Positions 59,606-64,000 of a stretch of DNA of 64,000 nucleotides are shown piece by piece. The notes beneath the pieces are model-generated. The model worked only from the letters and a program-made list of their open reading frames with translations, made no database searches and was not told the DNA's origin. Both the position numbers and the translations under genes were made by a program. The first letter of the stretch is position 1; every line of letters starts with the position of its first letter. The stretch comes from Microthrixaceae bacterium. GTDB lineage: Bacteria > Actinomycetota > Acidimicrobiia > Acidimicrobiales > Poriferisodalaceae. The stretch is from the NCBI GenBank assembly GCA_011523825.1, contig WTFX01000029.1, positions 301,053-365,052 on the forward strand, written 5' to 3'.

Positions 59606-60513
59606 CGGCCGCCCGGCGCGGCAAAGCCGGCGAGCAGTCCGATCGGCCGCTGCCGCACCGTGATGATGCGCACATCGCAGGCACTCCCGTCGTCGATGCC
59701 CGCCGGCGATGGACTGTCGAAGCTGAGCACTGCGATGCGCTGGGCGGCAGTCGGCGTCCACGCTGGTGCGGCGGGTGCCGCAGCCGTGCCCGCCACGAAC
59801 GCATCCACCTCGGCTGCGGCGACAGCAGACGTCGATGATGCAGGGGTGACCAGTGAGACGTGAGCTTCCATGCCGGGATCGACGCGAGCGGCGTCCGGGG
59901 CGTCGAGCAACGCATAGACCGCCAGATCGTCAGTGCCGCCGGACCCGACGACCGCCAACTCAGCGCCGGCAAGCACCTGGTCACCCACGGCGGCGGCGAC
60001 TGCCGTCACCACGCCGGCGGCGGGGCTGCGCACGGGTGAGCCCGCAGCCTGCATCTCTGCAAGAAAATCGAGTTCGCGGCGCGCCGCAGCCACCTCGTGA
60101 CTCGCAGCTTCGCCCGATTCGAGCGCTGCGAGGCGCGCTGCGGCCAGCGTGGTCATGGCGGCGAGATCGCCGTCGGTGATGAGCGCCACCGGCTGACCGG
60201 CTTCCACCTGATCTCCGGGACGCACCAACACCTCGTTCACGGTGCCTGCGGCCGTCGCGACAGCATGATGCCGCTCGCCGGGCTGAGCGACGATGCACGG
60301 GGCGGTGATTCCGCGCTCGATCGTCCCGAACACTGCCCACGCGCCGAGCATGCACAGCGCGACGGCAACTGCTGCCAGGATCACCCACTCGTGCGGCGCG
60401 GTCACGCGCAGGAGGCCGTCGATGGACTCGATCCGGCCGCTGCGCTCCAGTGCCCGCTCGCGGAACAGCGGCCGCCGCGCTGCCGGTGACGGGTCGGCGG
60501 CGTCAGAATCCAC
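59602..60513 (-). CDS. HlyD-like secretion protein of NHLP exporter
   Basis: A 303-residue membrane-fusion-type protein. LFRERALERSGRIESIDGLLRVTAPHEWVILAAVAVALCMLGAWAVFGTI is the N-terminal helix and membrane anchor seen in NHLP secretion proteins. Biotinyl-lipoyl-like strands follow (GTVNEVLVRPGDQVEAGQPVALI and SPVRSPAAGVVTAVAAAVGDQVLAGAELAVV) with only a short helical hairpin between. First gene of the leftward three-gene exporter operon. In a monoderm actinobacterium it would span the thick wall rather than an outer membrane (inference). Confidence 0.87.
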   Translation of the reverse strand: MDSDAADPSPAARRPLFRERALERSGRIESIDGLLRVTAPHEWVILAAVAVALCMLGAWAVFGTIERGITAPCIVAQPGERHHAVATAAGTVNEVLVRPGDQVEAGQPVALITDGDLAAMTTLAAARLAALESGEAASHEVAAARRELDFLAEMQAAGSPVRSPAAGVVTAVAAAVGDQVLAGAELAVVGSGGTDDLAVYALLDAPDAARVDPGMEAHVSLVTPASSTSAVAAAEVDAFVAGTAAAPAAPAWTPTAAQRIAVLSFDSPSPAGIDDGSACDVRIITVRQRPIGLLAGFAAPGGR

Positions 60514-60666
60514 GCCCGCAGGCTATGCACCGCGCCGGAAGCGTGATGCACAGGCCACAATGCTCGGATTCCACGTTGTGGTCGAAGCCGCCAGTCCGTC
60601 ACCCAACGCCCGGCTGAGTTACCCACAGGGAATCCACAGAGAAGCAGCCTCTGTGGACAGCGGCGT

Positions 60667-61275
60667 TCAGTACAGGCGTTCCCGATTGGCTTCGTCTTCG
60701 GAAGCGTCGATCTCGACTGGGTCGGCGCCGTGTATCTGGTCAGCGAGCACTTGGCCGTAAGTGGGATAGGCAGAACGGTCGATCCGGGCAGCAGGATCCC
60801 ACAGGCGTGAGCGGATGAGCGATCGGCCGCAGTGCAGGAATGCCTCCTCCACGCTGACTTGCAAGCCCGACAGCGGCGGACGGCCCTTGATCGACATCGG
60901 CGCCAGCAGGTCTGCATCTGTCACGATTTGCGCCGTGCCGCTGACTCGCAGCGTCTCATTCATGCCTGGAACCAGGAACAGCAACCCGACGGCTGGGTTG
61001 AAGAGCACGTTCTGCAAAGTGTCGACCTGGCGGTTGCCGGGCCGGTCAGGAATCAGCAGGGTCCGCTCGTCGAGCACCGCCACGAAGCCCGGGGGGTCGC
61101 CGCGCGGGGAGGTGTCGGCTCGGCCGTCAGCGCCGATCGAGCTGATGATGCACAGCGGCGACAGCTCGATGAACCGCCGCGAATGCCCGTCGATGCGGTC
61201 GAGCACCTTCTGGTGCGCCCGAGCCGCCGGCGGCCGATAGGCCTGGCGCAACTCCGATGTGCTGGCTATTGACAT
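60667..61275 (-). CDS. Pyridoxamine-phosphate-oxidase-like FMN flavoprotein
   Basis: A 202-residue split-barrel flavoprotein of the PPOX-like group common in mycobacteria. FIELSPLCIISSIGADGRADTSPRGDPPGFVAVLDERTLLIPDRPGNRQVDTLQNVLFNPAVGLLFLVPGMNETLRVSGTA fits the family, with the R-P-G-N-R-x-D segment for FMN phosphate. AAGGAG sits 7 bases before ATG 61275. It runs towards the HlyD-like gene (same strand, 153-base gap). Whether it takes part in peptide chemistry is unknown; both flavoproteins flanking the cluster may be unrelated. Confidence 0.83.
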   Translation of the reverse strand: MSIASTSELRQAYRPPAARAHQKVLDRIDGHSRRFIELSPLCIISSIGADGRADTSPRGDPPGFVAVLDERTLLIPDRPGNRQVDTLQNVLFNPAVGLLFLVPGMNETLRVSGTAQIVTDADLLAPMSIKGRPPLSGLQVSVEEAFLHCGRSLIRSRLWDPAARIDRSAYPTYGQVLADQIHGADPVEIDASEDEANRERLY

Positions 61276-61513
61276 CGTCTCGCTCCTTGCCATCCTGCTT
61301 GCGAGGGAGCACCACAGCAACCATGAATGCAGTCGGTGTCGAATGTAGCCGCCGTCGCTCCCGCCACGGGCATGCCTGTGGGGAGCCATGAGTCAATCGG
61401 GATGTCTGCCACTGGCACTGGCGTGGCCGCCGGTCGTCCTGGGAGACCGACGACGATTGCGTCCGGGAGTTGTGTCCCACACATGAAAGCAGGTTCCCAT
61501 TGACTGTTCCATG

Positions 61514-61540
61514 ATGTCATACTGAAATCATGAATGACAT
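61514..61540. promoter_or_regulatory. Inverted repeat over the vapB start
   Basis: ATGTCAT (61514-61520) and ATGACAT (61534-61540) are a perfect 7-bp inverted repeat with a 13-base spacer that spans the antitoxin start codon at 61530. This is a plausible autoregulatory operator for the VapB antitoxin. There is no ribosome-binding site in front of the start. Confidence 0.55.
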
Positions 61541-61829
61541 ATATAGACTTGTGATGGGTGATCGGGGTCGAGTGGTCATACCTGCGGATGTGAGAAGCAG
61601 AGGCTGTCTCGAACCAGGCACGCAGCTGATGCTCTTCGAAACCGGCGACGGCTTGCTGCTCAGCACTCCGGCACAACTCTTGGAACGAATCCGCAGAGAG
61701 TTCGCCGGCAGCGATGTCACAGGCGAACTCCTGACCGAGCGTCGGCTCGAAGCCGAGCGCGAAGACGCCGAGATGGTGCGCTGGCTGGCACAGGACGACT
61801 CGGCCGCCGAGGGTGAGGATGCGGCGTGA
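61530..61829 (+). CDS. vapB: AbrB-type antitoxin (VapB)
   Basis: A 99-residue antitoxin. The swapped-hairpin AbrB domain is clear: YRLVMGDRGRVVIPADVRSRGCLEPGTQLMLFETGDGLLLSTP, followed by an acidic, disordered C-terminus (RREFAGS... AEREDAEMVRWLAQDDSAAEGEDAA) that wraps the toxin. The toxin gene overlaps its end by four bases (GTGA), the usual coupling. No good ribosome site, so it may be leaderless. Confidence 0.9.
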   Translation: MNDIYRLVMGDRGRVVIPADVRSRGCLEPGTQLMLFETGDGLLLSTPAQLLERIRREFAGSDVTGELLTERRLEAEREDAEMVRWLAQDDSAAEGEDAA

Positions 61830-62194
61830 CCGTGGTACTCGATGCCTCGGCCATGCTCGCCGTGCTCGCCAATGAAGCCGGTTCTCGCACCGTCGAAGAA
61901 GCGCTGGTGGGCAACACACGATGCAGCGCTGCCAGTTGGAGCGAAGTAGCCCAGAAGGTGCTGTCGAAAGGACCAAGCTGGGCGACAGTGCGCGCCTACT
62001 TCGCCGGCTGCGGCCTCCAGGTAGAACCGGTGACGCAAGCTGACGCCGAGTGGGCAGCGCGCCGATGGCGGCCCGGCGACGGCTTGTCGCTGGCCGACCG
62101 CTTGTGTCTTGCGCTCGGCGAGCGCCTCGACGCCCCAGTGCTCACTGCCGATCGCTCGTGGGGCAGCGACGGCCGCGTCACACAGATCCGGTAG
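61826..62194 (+). CDS. vapC: PIN-domain toxin (VapC)
   Basis: A 122-residue PIN nuclease. The acidic residues of the active site are present: VVLDASAM at the N-terminus, SWSEV, the LSLADRLCLALGERL helix, and VLTADRSW near the C-terminus. Together with the preceding antitoxin it forms a complete VapBC module that cuts RNA and blocks translation when unneutralised. Starts with GTG overlapping vapB. Confidence 0.9.
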   Translation: MTVVLDASAMLAVLANEAGSRTVEEALVGNTRCSAASWSEVAQKVLSKGPSWATVRAYFAGCGLQVEPVTQADAEWAARRWRPGDGLSLADRLCLALGERLDAPVLTADRSWGSDGRVTQIR

Positions 62195-62427
62195 CACACG
62201 GCCGAACACCGAGGCACGAGCCCGACTGGCTGTTCTGACCCGGGAGCGGCCGGCGTAGTCGTCACGTTGTGTACTTGGCGAGCCAAGCTGACATGGCACC
62301 CACGGTCGCCGCACCAGACGGCGCAAACGCCACGAATGCAGCCGTTGCCGCGTCCGTGATGGGCGCCGCCCGTGGACTGCCGTGAGTCAGCCCCGGGGCA
62401 GCTAGGTAGTCGAATAGGCTCATCTAT

Positions 62428-62682
62428 GTGTCGAAACGACTGCAAGTACTGGTGCCAGAAGACGAGTACGCCGAGATTCAGGAGACGGCGCGCCGATGCC
62501 GCTTGACGGTCGCCGAATGGGTTCGACAGACAATGCGGGAGGCTCTCGGCAGCATGAGCCCGTCGGCAGACCCGGACACGGCGAGGCTTCGGGCCATCGC
62601 GGAAGCATCGCAGCATGAGTTCCCGACGGCGGACATCGACGAGATGCTCCGCGACATCGAAACCGGCCGTTTGGCGTCGTGA
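62428..62682 (+). CDS. RHH-type antitoxin, second VapBC pair
   Basis: An 84-residue protein starting KRLQVLVPEDEYAEIQETARRCRLTVAEWVRQTMREAL, a ribbon-helix-helix DNA-binding domain, then an acidic tail ending DIDEMLRDIETGRLAS that would bind the PIN toxin. The start is a GTG. Its stop overlaps the next gene by four bases. Confidence 0.82.
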   Translation: MSKRLQVLVPEDEYAEIQETARRCRLTVAEWVRQTMREALGSMSPSADPDTARLRAIAEASQHEFPTADIDEMLRDIETGRLAS

Positions 62683-62903
62683 TATTCATCGACTCGAACG
62701 TGCCGATGTACCTCGTCGGCGCGGCGCATCCGAACAAGGACCGCACCGTCGCTGTGCTCACTCGCTTGGTGCAGTCCGGCGAAACGCTGGTCACCGACAT
62801 CGAGGTCTACCAAGAGATCCTTCACCGGTATTTCGCGATCGGCCGGCTCGATGCAATCGACCCCGGTTTCGATGCCGTCGAGGGACTCGAGCGGCTGAGC
62901 TAA
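62679..62903 (+). pseudogene. PIN toxin gene with probable internal deletion
   Basis: A 74-residue frame coupled to the antitoxin. The N-terminus MIFIDSNVPMYLVGAAHPNKDRTVAVLTRLVQSGETLVTDIEVYQEILHRYFAIGRLDAI is typical of the PIN fold, with Asp5 and the Glu in the E-V-Y-Q-E segment. After it the sequence jumps to DPGFDAVEGLERLS, which looks like the usual C-terminal end of such toxins. The middle of about 55 residues, carrying further acidic active-site residues, is missing. Likely inactive, while the antitoxin is retained. Confidence 0.75.
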
Positions 62904-62934
62904 CCCCAGCTGGCGGACGCTGACGGACCCTCTC

Positions 62935-63096
62935 TCATCTGGCGGGGCGCAGGGCGACGAGCGGGATTTCCCGGTCCACCGAGGCCTGGTAGTCGGCGAA
63001 GCGGGGCATCGCCTCGCACATCGAGGTGAACGCTGTGCCGCGTTCGTCGCCGTGTCGGTGGCAGGTGAGCGGGCTGGTGAGCTGGCGTCCGCTGCC
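62935..63096 (-). pseudogene. Decayed copy of the Ddn-like nitroreductase
   Basis: Residues matching the C-terminal half of the gene at 52853 (GRQLTSPLT, then a gap, then CEAMPRFADYQASVDREIPLVALRP) in one frame. About 45 residues between are deleted, including the cofactor segment, and no start codon or N-terminal half is present. Nucleotide similarity to the intact gene is high over the retained parts. A relic of a duplication or of rearrangement. Confidence 0.8.
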
Positions 63097-63374
63097 GGCG
63101 AGATCAGCGGTGCCGCTGCTGGTGCTGCGCGCCACCGACGACGCCCTGGGGAGGCGTGAATACACGCCCCGAGCTTGGACACCCTCACCCCACACCGGGC
63201 AGACCCCCCACCCCTTGGAAGCAATCATCTAGAGGACGGGCGGTGGGGCGCTGGCCTGGGGAAGCGTTCGGCGAGCCGGTTGGCTGTCCAGGTCGGTGGC
63301 CGGCGGGTTCGGCGGCGTCGCCAGCGGGCGGGTCCGGAAGGTCCGGGCTGGTTTTGGCTTGTCCGGGTGGCGGG
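63097..63374. other. Intergenic region with no recognised gene
   Basis: Non-coding by my reading: short frames of Arg/Ala/Gly-rich composition without homology. The segment around 63180-63215 is cytosine-rich. It precedes the stop of the Calx-beta gene and follows the relic of the Ddn-like gene. Confidence 0.4.
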
Positions 63375-64000
63375 TCAGTCGTTGTCGGTGATGGTGACGG
63401 TGGCGGTGCCGTGTGCGATGGGGGCGCCGGTGTTGTGGGTGAGGACGGCCTGGAAGGTCTCGTCGCCTTCGGCGCGGTTGTCGTCGAGGATGGGTATGTA
63501 GACGTAGCGGTACAGCAGCCGTGTGCCGGCGGCGAATCTGAGGGTGCGGCTGGGGGTGGGGTAGCCGCGGTAGTCGGCGCCGTTTCGGGCGGTGCGGTCG
63601 CGTGTGGTGACGCGCACGGTGACGGCCGTGTCGGGTGTCTCGCTGAGGTAGACCATGAGCCGCAGGGAGCGGCCGTTCTCGGCGACGGCCATGTCGCGCA
63701 CCGACAGGGCCGGCCCCCCGGGCGGCGGGGGCGGGTCGTCGTCGTCTCGGACGGCGACGGCGGCGCTGGGATGGGCGCCCGACACGGTGTAGCCGGTGCC
63801 GGCGCTGAGCGTGGCGGTGATCGTGCCGTGGGGCTCGTCGGCCTGGTCGCCGGCGGTGGCGACGCTCAGCGCCGCGGTGCCCGTCGTGGGGACCGTGAGG
63901 GTGCGGGTTCCGGCGGCGGCGCCGAAGTCGCCCTGCTGGGTCACCGCGACGGTGACCGTGAGCGGCGCGGCGGGCGCGGGGACGGCGGTGACGGTGAACG
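63375..64000 (-). CDS. Calx-beta repeat protein, C-terminal part
   Basis: The last 208 residues of a large secreted or surface protein; the frame is open to the window edge, so the N-terminal end is missing. Repeats with the calcium-binding beta-sandwich pattern are visible: TTGTAALSVATAGDQADEPHGTITATLSAG, then ALSVRDMAVAENGRSLRLMVYLSETPDTAVTVRVTTRDRTARNGADY..., ILDDNRAEGDETFQAVLTH, ending TVTITDND. Separated by a DDDDPPPPPGG linker. Calx-beta domains bind Ca2+ and appear in adhesion proteins. Reading the complete gene needs the neighbouring sequence. Confidence 0.8.
   Translation of the reverse strand, partial: FTVTAVPAPAAPLTVTVAVTQQGDFGAAAGTRTLTVPTTGTAALSVATAGDQADEPHGTITATLSAGTGYTVSGAHPSAAVAVRDDDDPPPPPGGPALSVRDMAVAENGRSLRLMVYLSETPDTAVTVRVTTRDRTARNGADYRGYPTPSRTLRFAAGTRLLYRYVYIPILDDNRAEGDETFQAVLTHNTGAPIAHGTATVTITDND

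Noticed and set aside
57044..59863. A very long open frame on the plus strand antisense to the exporter genes (more than 900 codons).
   Set aside because: High-GC third-position effect. The product is low-complexity, without recognisable domains, whereas the minus-strand genes have complete motifs. Similar antisense frames at 25.9-28.3 kb and 23.2-24.2 kb were dropped for the same reason.
52853..61275. F420 and FMN flavoproteins flanking the peptide genes as tailoring enzymes.
   Set aside because: F420-dependent reductases do act in some lanthipeptide pathways, but these genes belong to common stand-alone families, there is no dehydratase, and one has a relic elsewhere. Not enough to call a link.
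61500..61528. A -35/-10 promoter for the vapBC genes (TTGACT with CATACT or TGAAAT).
   Set aside because: Spacing is either too short (12 bases) or places the start of transcription inside the gene, so I do not claim it.

Overview
The window looks like a chromosomal stretch from an uncultured, high-GC actinobacterium, most likely of the class Acidimicrobiia (inference). The supporting signs are a mycothiol-conjugate amidase (mycothiol is an actinobacterial thiol), two F420-type oxidoreductases (a luciferase-like enzyme and a Ddn-like enzyme), many GTG starts, and a dense set of CoA, RidA, amidohydrolase and short-chain dehydrogenase genes. The class-level placement rests on gene style only, not on any marker gene.

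Layout. 1-2.9 kb: the end of a TauD-type dioxygenase, DUF1330 and RidA proteins, a 2-oxo acid hydratase and a nitroreductase. 3.1-17.4 kb: an accessory island. It holds an AAA+/DUF4143 ATPase preceded by three 23-bp repeats, a retropepsin-like protein, a seven-gene minus-strand operon, and an RHH-nucleotidyltransferase/HepT toxin-antitoxin pair. The operon order is cysteine desulfurase, DUF4007 protein, giant ATPase, PAPS-reductase-like protein, SF2 helicase, MORC-like GHKL ATPase, PLD nuclease. I read it as an SspABCD single-strand DNA phosphorothioation module followed by an SspFGH-like effector module. The effector part is visibly more AT-rich than the modification part. 17.6-21.9 kb: a phosphoribosyltransferase and a zinc regulon (zur and znuC leftwards, znuA and znuB rightwards) around a Zur box.

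21.9-42.9 kb: metabolism. This covers an SDR, a nitronate monooxygenase, a lipoprotein, DapD, an amidohydrolase, a leftward acyl-CoA set (CoA transferase, acyl-CoA dehydrogenase, hotdog dehydratase, double RidA, enoyl-CoA hydratase), an LLM enzyme, a thiolase, a secreted nuclease, a ChbG-like protein that has lost its metal ligands, SCP2 plus Mca, a PhoU/TrkA-C regulator next to an MgtE-like cation transporter, and a thioredoxin-like lipoprotein. 42.8-51.3 kb: a leftward catabolic cluster that starts with a ROK repressor. It continues with an M20 hydrolase, a ribose-type ABC importer, a YhfX-type PLP enzyme, a ROK sugar kinase and a glucosamine-6-phosphate deaminase, so it probably takes up and degrades an amino-sugar-like compound.

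52.8-63.4 kb: a second accessory region. Small peptides with bacteriocin-type leaders (two with clear double-glycine sites) converge on a three-gene NHLP-type exporter (HlyD-like protein, C39 peptidase-ABC, second ABC), with no obvious modification enzyme. Next come a flavoprotein, an intact VapBC pair, and a second RHH/PIN pair whose PIN gene appears internally deleted. A Ddn-like gene stands at one edge of this region and a decayed copy of it at the other. The window ends inside a Calx-beta repeat surface protein.

No rRNA, tRNA, CRISPR array, transposase or integrase was seen.
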